Assembly (NCBI GenBank): GCA_026122225.1
Contig: JANEZZ010002202.1
Coordinates: 1,619,001-1,683,000 of the forward strand
Length of the DNA stretch: 64,000 nt
From: Heloderma charlesbogerti
Lineage: Eukaryota; Chordata; Lepidosauria; Squamata; Helodermatidae
Direction: 5' to 3'
Within the stretch, counting starts at the first letter, position 1, and the number at the start of each line of letters is the position of its first letter. This document shows, one piece after another, positions 11,430-24,772 of this stretch. The position numbers and the translations under genes were made by a program. The notes under the pieces were generated by a model. That model saw nothing but the letters and a program-made list of their open reading frames with translations. It searched no databases and was not told the origin of the DNA.

Positions 11430-11700
11430 CAACCGAAATGGCCTGAACCAGGTAACCTTAGGGAGCCTTTCCTCACATATGTGCTTCACCATCAGTTAAC
11501 TTCTGCCGTTGATGATCTGCTCCTTGGGAAACAATGTATGAGTGTCTGGCACAAGGCCTTTTCTCTGATAGCCCTGCAATTATGGAACCCACTCCCTAGG
11601 GGGCGCTCTACAGGAGCCCAGTGGTATTTATCCTATGGATCCACAACCATTCCCTCCCCACCCACTGGCACATTCTTGACATGCCTCTGCCTGAGATCAG
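11430..11700 (+). mobile_element. CR1/L2-clade LINE C-terminal fragment, copy 1
   Basis: Encodes KAFSLIALQLWNPLPRG, the AFS..AP.LWN.LP motif seen at the end of CR1/L2 ORF2. Positions 11483-11689 are repeated at 13023-13229 with a single mismatch. Confidence 0.65.
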
Positions 11701-13022
11701 AGTGCCAGCTTCAGGGAGGAAGCCACCATGGAAATGCCTGTGGTGCCTGGTATGTGGAATCCATAGTGAGATCTCCTCATCCTAAGGTGGACCCCCCCCT
11801 ACCCCTTGGAGAGGAAAATCTACCACTTCCTATGGCTTCTGAGGCACCCTCCCAGGAACCATAGGATTGCTCTCTCAATATTTGTTTCAAAACGCTTTTG
11901 TGGGGAAACAAAACCCTGAATATTAACATTTTAATAATGTTTTAGACTATATATATATAGGGCAGATAAAGTTTAAAAAATTACTGCTTCCGTTAAATTC
12001 AGTTGGTGAGTTTAAACATTAATATAACCCAACATATGCTTAATTATCACTTCCTGAAATCCAAAGTGCTTAATTGTGGCTAGATCATGCCCAAATTACC
12101 AATTATGGTAGTTAATTAAATCAAAATAACTTGAGAACATTATTTCTTAGGCATATGAAATAATATTTACAAATTTTCCTTGCAATCCTTTTGCCAAAAG
12201 TGGTCTCTATTTTATTTATTCATTAAGATGTTTTTCTTTAAGAAGAAATAAGATACTGTTCTAACTGAATGGCAAGCAATTTCCAGTACAGCAGGAAAAT
12301 TGTCAGAAATTTATAAATGTCAGGATTGTTTTCCTACTACATAGATGTTTTGGGAATTTACGTGAGCAAGATAGCACAGTCTGCTCAGCATGTTCAAATG
12401 CAAACTTACTGAGGAAGTCAAAATTGGCAGTTTGAAATGCAAAACAATTAGGCTAGTGAAATAACAAATGGATCATTACACCACTCCACTATCATTATAT
12501 TAATGAAAATGCGTAAAATATGAAGTACTGCAAGTAGTGTGCTTGTGTGGCATTCAGGGCATCACCATTTCTCAGCCTAACCTACAGGTTAAAAGGCCAC
12601 TGTGAGATTCTCAGAGGCAATACAGGATAGATGTTGCAAATAAATAATTTGAAATATCACAGCTAAAAAGAATGAGCCCTAAGCCCCTGTTCAAATCTCA
12701 GCTCAGCCACAAATTCATTGGGTCACTTTCCGCCTTAGTCCACCATCTGTAACGTGGGGATAATATTAATGCCCTACCTTGTACAGCTATGATAAGAGCT
12801 AACAAGACAATGCCAAGGAAGCACTTCGAGCACTCAAGGAAAGAATAATCCTGAAGTATGATCCAACAACAGTTAAATGCATGTAAGTGCAGCTTTCTGC
12901 CTGTCTCTCATTCACTATTCACTTTTTCTTTGTCAAGCAGCCTCTCACGCTCAGCAAGGACTCTCTAGTTTTGCCTTGCTTTAGTGGTGGGATGCCTGCT
13001 GTGATTTGGGCTACTGCTGGTG
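11700..13022. other. RYR2 intron, unassigned
   Basis: AT-rich intron. Part of 12660-12830 (TTCAAATCTCAGCTCAGCC, TGTAACGTGGGGATAATA) resembles a decayed tRNA-SINE body. No gene is seen. Confidence 0.5.
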
Positions 13023-13229
13023 GCTTCACCATCAGTTAACTTCTGCCGTTGATGATCTGCTCCTTGGGAAACAATGTATGAGTGTCTGGCACAAGGCCTT
13101 TTCTCTGATAGCCCTGCAATTATGGAACCCACTCCCTAGGGGGCGCTCTACAGGAGCCCAGTGGTATTTATCCTTTGGATCCACAACCATTCCCTCCCCA
13201 CCCACTGGCACATTCTTGACATGCCTCTG
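13023..13229 (+). repeat. 207-bp duplicate of 11483-11689
   Basis: Same 207 bp as 11483-11689. The only difference I see is CCTATGG in the first copy against CCTTTGG here, about 99.5 % identity. The copies are 1,540 bp apart and their flanks are unrelated apart from a CCTGAG stretch just past the end. Confidence 0.9.
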
Positions 13230-14599
13230 TTCCCCCTGCCTGAGGTGGGGAGAAGAGGCTTACTGCTTGTCAGCTGTAAGGTGGCTGGTGGTGGGGAAGA
13301 TGAGAACACAGGAGCAATCAGCCAATGAGCTGTGGTGGGGGAGGAGCCCAATAGGCAAAAGGTAGTGTGATTGACCAGCTATGGTGCAGCACTGCGAAGG
13401 CACTGGAGGTGGAGAGGAAACTGAATGTGTGGGTGACAGAGAGAGAACAAACTGAGCTTGTACTGGAAGATTTTGTAGCACTGACTAGACCAGAGCACTC
13501 TCTCTGGTCTAGAAAAAGATCCATTCCAATCCAAGGACCAAGTGAGCCTGTCAGAATTTGCCTGCCTGGTGACTTGGTAATGGACAATGTGGAGGGGGCG
13601 GGGGAGGAAAGGCCCTAAAGGGCCTCCAGCTGGGTCTGGTGTGGCATTTCACTGCTTGACCTGCAGGTGGAGAGTAGAAGAACATGGGAAAGGCCTCCAT
13701 ATGGCCTTGGTGGCAGTGCCTGGAGCTAAGTGGCTCCTGCTTGAAAAACTGTGAAGACCGCTGACCTAAGTGGGAAGGAAGAGAGAATTCTTAAAAACTC
13801 TAGGAACATGGGGACAGTAAGGTTGTTAAACCTTCACATAAATATACACTGCTGAACATAAAGAGAAAAAAAGCACTACAAAAAGAGATGCTTGGTATAA
13901 TCAGAGCATCAAATACATTTTTAAAGCACTGCAAATCCCTATCTTTGTAAAATGTATTTAACTTCATTTAAGACCTCAGGCTGTGGAGAACCCCATCTAA
14001 ATATGGAAACTGTCCTAGCTAGAAACAGGCTTGCTGTTGTAGCCAGACATTGCTATTTGTGTCTGCCACTGGCCCCATCTCTCCTTCAGTCCTGCGGCAC
14101 ATGCAGAGGATTTGGGGGAAAGGCTAGATTAGTCCTTAATTTTTCACCAAGCTTTGGTGAAATTTAAAAGTGGCAAGGTCAATTCTTTCTGTTTCTCAGT
14201 ATGTCCAAACAAAACCTGGTGCAAAGTGCAACTGACCTCTTCTGCTTCCAGTCCTCCAAGTCTCCACAATGCATGGAAAACATGGGGAGAAGGGTCTCTG
14301 TGCTGGATATCCAGGGTGAAATGGTAATCAGAAAAAAATATTTAAGGTTACTGCAAGCCACCTGGCAACTACGTTTATGGAATCCATTTATGAATCATGC
14401 TGATTTTTTAAAAATGTGTGCTTTATTTCCAAGTACAATTTGTGCAGTGTTCATTTCTACATATTGGTTCTTGTTGTGTATTCCTCTACTAGATTCGGGA
14501 GGAAGTCTTACTGAACTCCATGGGACTTCCTTCCCAGTAGACGTGCATAGTAATGCACTGTTGATATAGTAATTAAATCAATGGGCCTAAAATCCAAAG

Positions 14600-14800
14600 G
14601 TGACTTTAATAATATATTTAGCGTTAATAAAGCACTTTAGAACATTCAAAGCACTCCACACACATTATTATCAGTCTTCCTTGCAACAACCCTGTCAGGT
14701 CAGTATTACTACTCCCATATTGCAGATGGAAGTTTGGGGCTGAAATAGTGGCTTGCCTAAGGCTACATGATGAGCCTGTGACTGAGATGAGAATTGACAG
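14600..14800 (+). mobile_element. MIR-like CORE-SINE fragment
   Basis: It contains ACAACCCTGTCAGGTCAGTA, ATTACTACTCCCATATTGCA, then GCTTGCCTAAGGCTACA. This is the conserved order of MIR/CORE-SINE elements (cytosine-rich region, then 'CTTGCC.AAGG..ACA'). It is old and diverged. Confidence 0.55.
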
Positions 14801-14963
14801 CTAACGTTTTAGCTGTTACATTTAATGGGACATGCCTAACTTCCTCAAGTCTGTACCATTTTTTAATTTATCTAGCAAATGGTTTATATGCATTATATAG
14901 TTATAATAAAAGCATTTGTATAATTAGTTTCATGAACTTATTAAAAGAGCAAAATTTCAGTAC

Positions 14964-15111
14964 CATGGTCTTGATCTGGAGCCTCAAGGTTATAGCCATA
15001 GCCAATGAGGGTACGAACTGCTTCTCGGAGACTATCTTTGTTTGATTTCTTGGTGCGATCATCTAGAAGAGCATAGGGGACAAGACGAGGGTTTCGGCGG
15101 TTCTTCACATC
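14964..15111 (-). CDS. RYR2: RYR2 exon 11 of 12: RyR repeat P2, end
   Basis: 148-bp exon with acceptor TCTGTAG and donor CATG/GTACTG. It encodes [40 protein letters not shown] and NLEAPDQDH, ending with the first base of Ala. This closes RyR repeat P2 and enters the linker to SPRY2. Confidence 0.97.
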
Positions 15112-15512
15112 CTACAGAATGGAAAGAAATATGAATTATGAAGACCAATTTTAACAGTTTTTATAAAACTTCTTAAAAAACATGGCTACTAGCATTAAAT
15201 AAGCAAATTAAAGTAAACTGAAGGTCTATGCAACAGCAAATATACAGCTAATAGTTTCCAGAAGATAGTATGAAGAATAGTGCTATGCATTAACTCATTC
15301 TGCTCATGCATGGATCTAATCTACTGATAAGTTTTGAAGTCTGATAAAGAGTTTGATCTTCAGAAAAGCAAATTATACAGAAGTATATACAGTTGAAAGC
15401 CTGAAGTTTAATTTCTTATGCTCCAATCAACATTCTAGAAGAATACTATTTTAAAAACCACACTGAAAATTTATTTTAAAAATGCATGTATATATAAGAA
15501 TGTTTATTGGTA

Positions 15513-15516
<4 letters not shown>

Positions 15517-15575
<59 letters not shown>
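15517..15575 (+). repeat. (TA)n(TG)n compound microsatellite
   Basis: About 13 TA units run straight into about 16 TG units. Confidence 0.95.
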
Positions 15576-15576
<1 letters not shown>

Positions 15577-15889
15577 AAAATGCGTATCTTATTCTAGAAA
15601 TCCAGAGAAGGAAAGCCTTATTGATTGTTGCACTTAATATTGTAACTCTCTTATTGTATGTGTAATTTTTACTTAAAATTAAATCATATTTAAAAATAAA
15701 AGTATAGTACTTGTATAAAAGTTCTGAATATACAAGTATATTACTTACATAATGTTACATATGTACATGATTATGTATATGCATATGCCTACTATTACAG
15801 CAGCTTGTCACAAGGCAGTTCATACTTACGTTCAGATTTCTGAACACAAATACATGTGTATTTTATCAGGTAAAAGGGGTAGACATGTA

Positions 15890-16215
15890 AAAGGGGTGAA
15901 CATTCTTCCCTGTGGGGAAGAAGAAGGAGCAAAGCAGCAGGCAAAGGGAGCATCAGGGCCTGCTCCAGTTGGACTGCCCCTCCTTTGGGAGATGAGAGGG
16001 GGAAACAGGGCCATCCCACCAGCCCTGCTGACAGTCTACCTAATTATTTTTTCTCTCTCTTCCCTCCCCATTGCCTTTTCCTTGTGTGTCGTGTCTTTTT
16101 TAGATTGTAAGCCTGTGGGCAGGGACTGTCTTCTTTGTTCATTGATTGTAAGCCGCTCTGGGAGCCTTTTTTGGCTGAGGAGCGGGATAAAAATACAATA
16201 AATAAATAATAAACA
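15890..16215 (+). mobile_element. LINE/SINE 3' tail
   Basis: It contains GATTGTAAGCCTGTGGGCAG, then GATTGTAAGCCGCTCTGGGA and GCGGGATAAAAATACAATAA with a repeated AAATA tail. This ending is common to reptilian CR1/L2-type LINEs and the SINEs that use them. No protein motif is readable here. Confidence 0.5.
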
Positions 16216-16910
16216 TGTAAATTGCAAATTTTCTCTTCAAAATATGCACAACTGGGAAAAGACTGAGCCACTTATGAATACTTCAAAGGGGCACAGAATT
16301 ATTTTCCTTTATACCTAACACAATAGGCACATATGTTGTAGTAGTCCAATTTCTGTACTGAAGAACAGAAAAATAGCATCATGAAAAGACCATATATACT
16401 GTAGAGATAGAAGACTATTTCCCAAGCCTAATAGCCAAAATACTAGAACTGGCATGACTTGTACTACTATTTGAGACATCTGGTATCAGCAATGCAGAGC
16501 AAACTAAGCAATGTGTCAATGCTTGCAAGTTATCTGAATTAATGTTCCTTTGTAGGCAGAAAGGAAGGTTCTTTCTCTCTTCATTAAAAGACAATCCTCT
16601 ATAGGAAAATAGTCCTTTAGTATCCAATATAATCTATGCAATTTATAATTAAACAGATAATCTCTGAGCTCTCTAAATACCTTTTCTAATTAGTATGATA
16701 CAGTGTAATGTATCCCTCCTGTTAGTGGTCAATGGCATAAACTGCTTTTCACTATCTGCTCTGGTACATTTTTTCCCAGGGACCTTCCAAGAATACTGTG
16801 AGCTCAAATTGCCATACATCATCCATTTCCTTTGGACTAAGCTCAAAAGTGAACATAGAAAAGCATCTATTTTTATTTATCTTCATTATACATGGAGAAG
16901 CTCTTGACAC

Positions 16911-17400
16911 GGTCTGGGTTCACATGTAGCGCTAACCCATGGTATGGGTTGTTGAATTTTGGGTGTTGTGTTGTGTGAACCCAGTTGTGCTAACAAACTT
17001 TGCTTTGTTAACCACAAACAAGCCAGAAAGAAAGCCCATGGTTTGTTGTCAGGTTGTGAACTCTGGATTGTTTAAACCATGGGTTGTCATTGCATGTGAA
17101 CCCAGAAACTTGGATTGTTCGTGAGTTGTCTTGCCAGGTAACAGAGGTGGTGGGCAAGAGTGATAAAACAAAAAAACAAAAAAACAAAAAACCACCCAGC
17201 CACTCTACATGCCAGTACTACAGCGCTGCAAAAGCATTTGGAATACAGGGAGGGACTGGGCAAAGGAGGAGGGAAACAAACAAACCCAGGGGCTGAGAAA
17301 ACAAACTGCAGTGTTTTTGATCATTTACCAGACAAACCCTGATTAGGGCAACAAACCATGGGTTAAATAAACCATGAGTTAGTGTTATCTGTGAACCAGG
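16911..17400. mobile_element. Palindromic non-autonomous DNA transposon
   Basis: Ends CTGGGTTCACATGTAGCGCT and AGTGTTATCTGTGAACCAG are inverted relatives, and AACCATGGGTT-type hairpin blocks lie inside. It is non-coding. The (CAAAAAA)-like run near 17166 is internal. Confidence 0.55.
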
Positions 17401-17429
17401 TTATGGTGAGGTTCATAATAATCATTATT

Positions 17430-17500
17430 AATCATCAAATAATAATTATTATTTATTATGTTTCTATACTGCCCCATAGTTAAAGCTCTCTGGGCAATTT
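17430..17500 (-). mobile_element. CR1/L2-type LINE tail
   Basis: The reverse complement contains TTGCCCAGAGAGCTTTAACT, GGGGCAGTATAGAAACATAA, and a TAAATAATAATT tail. It is the same tail as 1000-1047. Confidence 0.65.
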
Positions 17501-20500
17501 ACAAAAGTTAAGTGTGCCAAAAAGAGGTACCAAAGGTACCCCTAAATAATGGATTGATCAAACAAGCCCTATTGCCACAAGCAAGCTAGTCATTATGCCA
17601 GGTGCTACAACACATGGCACAAAATGCATATTCACCAACTAGTCATAGAAATGCAAACAGCTTTTCCCTAATCTCTAATTTTATGTTAGATCTAATTCTA
17701 GTCCCGCTTTGTTGAATGAGTTTAATGGGCCTGGAGGAGGATGCACATTCCTGTCTACATTAGATGTAACAATTAATTCAATGCATGAGCATCACACTGA
17801 GAATCTAGATGAACATCTGCATCAGGCCCATGTGCACATTTGCATTGCTACAAGAAAGAACCTACAAGAATTCTTGCTTAATCCTAACTGTAATAAAACA
17901 TCAGAAAAAAAAACTTGAACTCATTATTATTTAATTCCATATCACTTTTCAGATGGCAGTGTTTGCCATGCAAAATGTTTTACATTAAACTGTATGGAAA
18001 TGTAACTACTTAAATAACTATCTCTTCTATCTAAACATTTGATTAGCTGAATATTCTGACCATTCAGAATAATCATGAATTAAAAATGGTTAAAAGTCTT
18101 TGTTCGTATGGCACCCATCCTGAGAAATTCAGATCATTATTTATACTGGAAACCTATTTCATATTTTTATGCATAATTTGTTTTTAGCATATTTTTAATA
18201 TCACAGCTTTTTGCTCTCTGACTTTTCTATTTTACATCTCCTGGAAGTACAAAATAAGTGTGTAAATGTTATGCTTACTTCCTTTCATTTCTCAGTAAAA
18301 CACTGCATGCTAGCACAATACTAGTAGCTGAGGTAGACATTTTGGTAAGAGATGCAAAGAAAAAAGCAACAAAATCATAGAAAGCAATTATTGCCTTTCA
18401 GTACCAAGTAAGTACTTCAGATAAGTAGTATCTGTTACAATGTTGCCACACCATCACAAAATGTAGCAATATATCAGCATGGTATGGACATTACAACAAT
18501 GGTGCGGAAGATCTGGCTACATAATTTTCAGAATCAAGTATTAATCAATTTATGACACTGTGTTGTATCTCACGTTAACCCTACTTAGAGTAGACCCATT
18601 GAAATGAATGGGCTTTAAGTCAGTTATGACTAACTTAAGTACCATTCAGTTCAATGGGTCTACTCTAGTAGGACTTACATTAGAAACAACCCATCAGTTT
18701 GAAAGCATGGCTCTACAATATGCTAATAAAGCAGATGCCTGCAATGCAGATTTGTTATTTTCAAACTAACATTACAAAATACACTACCTCATTAACATTA
18801 AAGCATTTTTATCATTTGTGTGTAATTAAAAGACATTATATTCACTCTCTGGGAACAATGTATCCATTTCTGCTATTGTATTATAATGACAAATGATGAC
18901 TTTAAGAAAAGAGATAAGAAAATTTGGTTGGCCTTACATATTTTCTGCACTTATGTTTTTATAACAAAGAACTGCATGGAGTATCATTGTGCCTGTATCT
19001 TGTTTTCCAACTAATTTGAAGACAACTATGAGTGAGCACTCATAATTATTCCAATTAACCTAATAATTTCTGTCCATGGCTTGCTACAATAGATTAGAGT
19101 TGAACAGTTCCTAACGATAACGGCTTGGATCCAGAGAATCCATGGGCAAAACTCTGATCATGGGATGCTTCTACTGGCAGAAGTGAAAGAACTATTTTTG
19201 TTGATTCCCCCATCACCCTGTAGTCCCTTGTGTGGCACTCACCTACCCTACCCATAACAAGAATCTACTCTGGATTTGGCACAACAGGCTGCAGGGGAAG
19301 AGGAAGAGCTTCTCCACATTTAGCGAAAATCGTGCAGCCTTACCGGAGCTTTGTCTTCCAGAGTCTTCGCAGGTTTAACTATCAGCAAAATACACACGCT
19401 CTCCCACCCTTGTTTTTGCCAGTTCCCTCCCATATGTTGCACTGATACCACCAGAAGATGGTGCTGTTTTATCGCGTGATTTAGGATGATTAGAGCATTT
19501 AAGGTGACTTTTAAAATGGCAGATTATTCTTTGAAAACAACACAGGAGTCATTGGAGGTTGATGACGTTGTGAAAGGACCAGTGAACTTCTGTGAGTGAA
19601 CAGTCACGAGTGCATGATAAATACCTTGTGCAGAGACGAGTGAATATTGCCTCCCTTTACTTTCCCCAGGGGTGAGCCTCCACTGCATCAAAGTCTATTC
19701 TGCAAATGGAACGACTCCTTCCATTCACCGAAGAGCAAGTCTAGACCCAAGGCAGTAGTTCCTAACAACATGTAATTAATTTATGGAATTCACTGCCACA
19801 AGATGTCGTGATTGCTACTATCATAAGTGGCTTTTAAAGATGGCTTTTAATGGTGATTAGACATGTTTGTTTATTTATTGGAAGGTTTATATCCTGCCTT
19901 TCCAGTACACAGCACTCAAAGATAGGTCTGTCAATGGCTATCAGTCATGATGGCTAAATGGAGTTTCAGTGTTCAGAGGCAGTATGCTACTGAATGCCAC
20001 TTACAGAGGAGAAACAGTGAAGGGAGGCTATTGCCTTCACACCCTGCTTCTGGGATTCCCAAAGTCATCTGGTTAGCCACTGTGCCAACCAAGTCAGTAG
20101 ACTTGGTAACTCATCTAACAGTATTCTTCTTATGCTCTTAAGTGTGCACTGGGTCTTAGTAACAAATGTATGTTTTCATAATACATTTATTTTCATAATT
20201 TAGAATACTTGTGGATTTTGAAACTACAGGTGAATTCAAAGTTTAGCAAGTAATTAAACAGTACAGATGACAAAAGCAAATGTTGAAATCCGATTAGTTC
20301 ACCATGGATATTTCAACTTCTACCAAGATCTCTTTATCTCATAGCCTTAAAATCTGATAAGATTCTCTCGACTCAAATATGACCTGAAAGGAGACATTCC
20401 CTCCCATAAAGGGACACTGTCAAGTATTTTCATTAAATTCAGGGTTTATTCTGTGTTGGATCTAGGGCTACCAGAGAAAGGAAAGACAGATTAAAATGAG

Positions 20501-23050
20501 TTCGGACCAGCCTCTTCAAGTTCTGCAGACTTTTGGACCATTTTTTACTTTCCTGAAATTGAAGCAAATGTATTTGTTGGAAATTACTTCAAAATATGCT
20601 AATTCTGAAAAATTACACAAATATGTACATAACAAAAAAACACCCCAAAATGTTTAATACGTCTCTCTCTTCAGCCTCCATGTCGCACCTCTTTGATGCA
20701 CTCTGCTCATTGTTTGTATGCTGATCTAAGTGCGTGCACCAGAACACTGTGCTCGTGGAAGCGGATAAATACATTAAATGTTTTGTACTAATGGAAATTA
20801 TGTACATTGCAGCAAAACTCATAGTGGAATTTTTTGTGTGCTTTTCTTCAGCCAAAAAAGAAAGAAAGAAGAATCTATTCCATCTGTGAACAGACGATGG
20901 AATGAACAACACCTGACAATCCTCAAAACACTTACGGAACTGATTACACAAAATCTGGTCATCCTTAGTTGGATCCAGTGTTGCCCTTCTGTTCATGGAG
21001 TACTTCCATGAATGCAAGGGTCTTTGATCCAGCAAAGGCTGCTGCTAATGGAGGGGAAGTGATTCCCCCTCACTCATTTCATGTCCCAAGCGGTTCTGGA
21101 GGGTCCCCCAACCTTCCAAAACAGATTTTCAGGAAGCTGCAGGAGGGAAAAGGAACTGATGAAAATTGCCTCCCCCACTTCTGTTAGCAGAACTCCATGG
21201 GCAGAACTCCACACATGGGATTGTTGGATCTTTATCTAGGACCCTTTATTTTTGCCACTGAAAACCAATGCATTTAAGAAGCTGTGCTTTACTTACAGTA
21301 CTTACTTGTTTGTGATCCCTGTCATCAATGATGTCAGCACAGTTCTGTGAAGAGGGGATACTAAATAACGTGTGGTCCTTCTGCTGGCTGGCTGGCTGGC
21401 TCTGCAGCAGCAGAATAAAAATACTGGGTACAATCATGCATAAACAATGGCTATTGTTCTTGAAAGGTTTCCTGGGAAGCAGTGGTGGATTCCAGAGAAG
21501 AAAATACGAACATTCTGAAGGGATTTCCTAAGTAGACTCTAACAATAAAAACGAGTAATAATTGGGACACAAACTACTTGACAGTATCCCTTTAATTTGT
21601 AGTGGGTTTTGAGATACAGAAAGGAAGGGTGGGGAAAAAAAATCAGTAAAGCGCTTGGTCTATCATTTAATGAGATTGTGTTCGACTTCTTATACTAGGT
21701 CCCATGGCTGATTAAGGGTGGAACTAGATATCGCAAGGGGCACTGGCACTGCTTCATGGCTCTTTCCCTCTCTTCCTCATAATATTTTGTTTAACACAAG
21801 GCATGGCATGACAAGAATGCATTCTGCTTTGTCCAGTCCTTGCCTGACATCATCAGCTGTCACTGAGATGATGCCACATCATGTCACATATTGTGTTAAA
21901 CTAGACAAGGAAGAAAAGAAGATATGGAGCAGCAGCAGCAACTCCATGTCTCTTCTTGTAACCTCTAGTTCTGCCCTAAGCATCTTTTCACAGTTCTTCA
22001 GTGCAAATTCCTTGCACTGAAATGTTGTTCCATATGGCGATTTATCTCTCACTATATAAACAGCTATATATCAAAGCACTTCAAGCCATCACACTTATCC
22101 AGTTCTATAACATCTCACAGTAATAATTCAAGGATGATGAATGTAAATCAGTAATATGCCCTAGCAGGGAACCTAAGCAGAAGCATTACTACAAGTATCA
22201 ATTAAAGGGAAGCAATATAATGTTTCTGTAAGAACTAAGGTCGCTTGCATACTAGCCATTTTTTCTGGAATTGCCAGCTTTTGTTCACTCACTTTTCACA
22301 GAACATTCACATCATGTTGTTGCCAAATTATTGCATTCCAGTGTTTTCCATATTGTCCTATCATGTCTCTTCCAATCTAATTTGTGGAGATTTTTTGGCT
22401 ACAATACACAACTGTATTGTCTAGCTTATCTAGCACTGACGGGCAAAGCACTATTAGGGCTTTTTAAGGGGAACAGTTCCATTAAATTAATTTGAAGGTT
22501 CAGCCCATGGTATTGTTTCTGCGTCACATGGCTGGGAGAGTAGCGCTGAACTGCTCCTTATTTAGCTACCCTTTTGTCCTTGTGAGAGGGGTGTTCAGGG
22601 CTGCATGTGCATGTGTGCACGGAGAAAATGTCTAGTTTCTTTGCATTTTTTTCCCTTTCTTTCACCATAAAAGAAAGAAAACATGAAAAACATAACGGAA
22701 AGAAAGTAGAAACATCATACACACACCACAGGAAATAAAAAGTGACTAAGTAGGCTGGCTCTGCAGCACTAATCCCCCAGCCACACTAACATGAGAAGAA
22801 ATAAACTGACTGAGCCTGCAAACAGAAGATTTCATCTAGCATTAGACACCTTTGCTGATGGGAACATCTTGTGAATAAACATTATATTATAGAAGGATCT
22901 TTGCTATACTGCATAATATATTGTGCTGTGTGGAGCCTCCATTTTAATTCCACTTCCAGCTAATTATGGGAACACAATACCTTAGCAAATGTAAAGGCTT
23001 TTAGTGTGGAAGCAACCTAAATGAGAGGTGGTTTTGTTTAACTTTTTTAT
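17500..23050. other. RYR2 intron, plain
   Basis: Five and a half kilobases of AT-rich intron without a supported gene. It holds a mirror-like MITE near 18570-18690 (GGGTCTACTCTAGTAGGACT) and a short LINE tail at 19870-19925. Open frames here, including 140 codons at 20613-21035 on the minus strand, match no family I know. Confidence 0.6.
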
Positions 23051-23056
23051 ATCTAA

Positions 23057-23495
23057 GGACACAATCCTATGGCTGCTAGACAGCAGCTGGACAGCCATAG
23101 GATTAATTGGTTTTCAGGACCCGACCTCAGACCCCACACTCTGAGGTCGGTTCCCGGAAAACCACCTCCTTGCCTCTCCCCCTTGTAGGAGGCACAGATC
23201 GTCTGGGGTCCACACACGTAAGAGCAGCATGGAGCGGGAGGGAAGGGGGCGTTCCTAGGGGAGAGGTGGAGTGGGGACCTCAGAAGGGCTGGTACGGCAC
23301 TTCCTTTACATCGTCTGGCCACTACCCCGCTCCGAAGTGTTGTGGCTAGACAGCCGAAATTGGCCATCTAGCTGCAAATGCAGAGTAGCTGGAGCCCTGA
23401 GGTGAAGATCCCCTCCGTGCTCTGCCCACCCTGCACTGGATAGGCAGTCTCCTCCGAGTTCGGAGGCAGCTGCCTATCCCCATAGGATTGTGTCC
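23057..23495. mobile_element. Harbinger-like MITE, 439 bp
   Basis: Near-perfect terminal inverted repeat GGACACAATCCTATG / CATAGGATTGTGTCC. Flanks are TAA (23054-23056) and TGA (23496-23498), the latter a likely decayed TAA. The body is GC-rich and non-coding. Confidence 0.75.
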
Positions 23496-23557
23496 TGAAT
23501 ATTTTTCTTTTACACTACTTGTTGGTAACCTGGCTGTCCTTGCTTTTCCTACATTAA

Positions 23558-23644
23558 GGCTGCAATCCTATGTTCACTTACACTAGAGTAATCCCCACTA
23601 AACTCAATGGGACTTATTTCTAGCAAACATGCATAGGATCAGGC
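23558..23644. mobile_element. Short Harbinger-like MITE, 87 bp
   Basis: Ends GGCTGCAATCCTATG and CATAGGATCAGGC, flanked by TAA and TGA. The middle carries CTCAATGGGACTTATTTCTA. Relatives lie at 44005-44100 and 47931-48021, and more diverged ones at 14500-14560, 18570-18690 and 30010-30100. Confidence 0.7.
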
Positions 23645-24357
23645 TGAAAAGGAGAGACTACCTAACTGAAATAAGGAAATAAATATTAGAAACCAATGGA
23701 TGGCTAAGACTACAAAAAGGGAGGTAGTTCACCAAGAAACTTTATGCATGCAAATCCAAAGAGTATTGTAGATATGGATAAGAAAGAGTAGTTTGACAAG
23801 CATGTCTGAGAAAAGTGAAAAAGCGATTGTCTTCACAGTTTTAATGTAATGAAAAATGAAAAACCTGACCAGAGCTCCACATAGAAGGCAGCCTGGATCA
23901 GTAAAATGGAACATGGGGCATGAACATGGCATGTGTTTATGACTGATGGATGCTGCCTCATCATACTAATATACCTACCATAAAAACAATGGATTCAAAA
24001 TATAAATGGAAAATATGTAAGAAGTGGGAAAGTAGATATGCCTTTTATTTTCTGCTCACTATTAGCTGCCCCAGGGCAGTCCCCCAGTCCAGAGTAGGAA
24101 TATTTTTCCCTACAGCCATTTGAATGGTGAATGGCCGGAGGTTGGGGAAAATGGCCAGATGTTACTTGCATAGGCACTCTCCTCAACCAATCAGAAATCC
24201 TTAGGAAGACCCAGATCAATTTGAGTCCAGGGCAGAAAAGGTAACACAGTGGACAGGGGGACAATAGAGGTTAGTGAGCAAGACAGGAGTAACGCTTATT
24301 TAGGCCTTAGATGGCATATTTTCAATTATCCTAGCTACCCCCGTAATCATTCTCTCG

Positions 24358-24360
<3 letters not shown>

Positions 24361-24393
<33 letters not shown>
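24361..24393 (+). repeat. (CA)n microsatellite
   Basis: About 16 uninterrupted CA units. Confidence 0.95.
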
Positions 24394-24396
<3 letters not shown>

Positions 24397-24772
24397 TTCT
24401 GCCTGCAGCCTATTACATATTCTTAGCCAGTTTTTCAGGATAAATGCATTCAGCCCTAGCTTAGTTATAGAAAGGCTAACCCGCATCATGGTTACATATT
24501 TTGTGAAATCAGAAACCCTAATTACACAGAGTTCCTGATCATATGAAGACTCTCTTCAGACTTTTTCCATCATCATGGCCAGGGGGTGTTTTTTGGAAGG
24601 GGGAGGGGTGCAGCATGCATCCCTATCTCCCTTCCACACTAGGATTCCACAATGCCTGAAGAGGGCTATTGAAACACTATCCAACTGAGCTTAGAGATAT
24701 TTCCATTGGGAGTGATTCCTAAGCGGGGGGGGGGGGGCTGTTCTTTCCCAGTCCTTTTAGCACTGCACAGTA

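Noticed and set aside
14794..15045. Plus-strand open frame over exon 11
   Set aside because: It is the antisense shadow of the RYR2 exon at 14964-15111.
15752..16201. 149-codon plus-strand open frame
   Set aside because: It ends inside a LINE/SINE tail and shows no family motif.
20613..21035. 140-codon minus-strand open frame
   Set aside because: No recognisable domain, no splice context, and composition like the surrounding intron.
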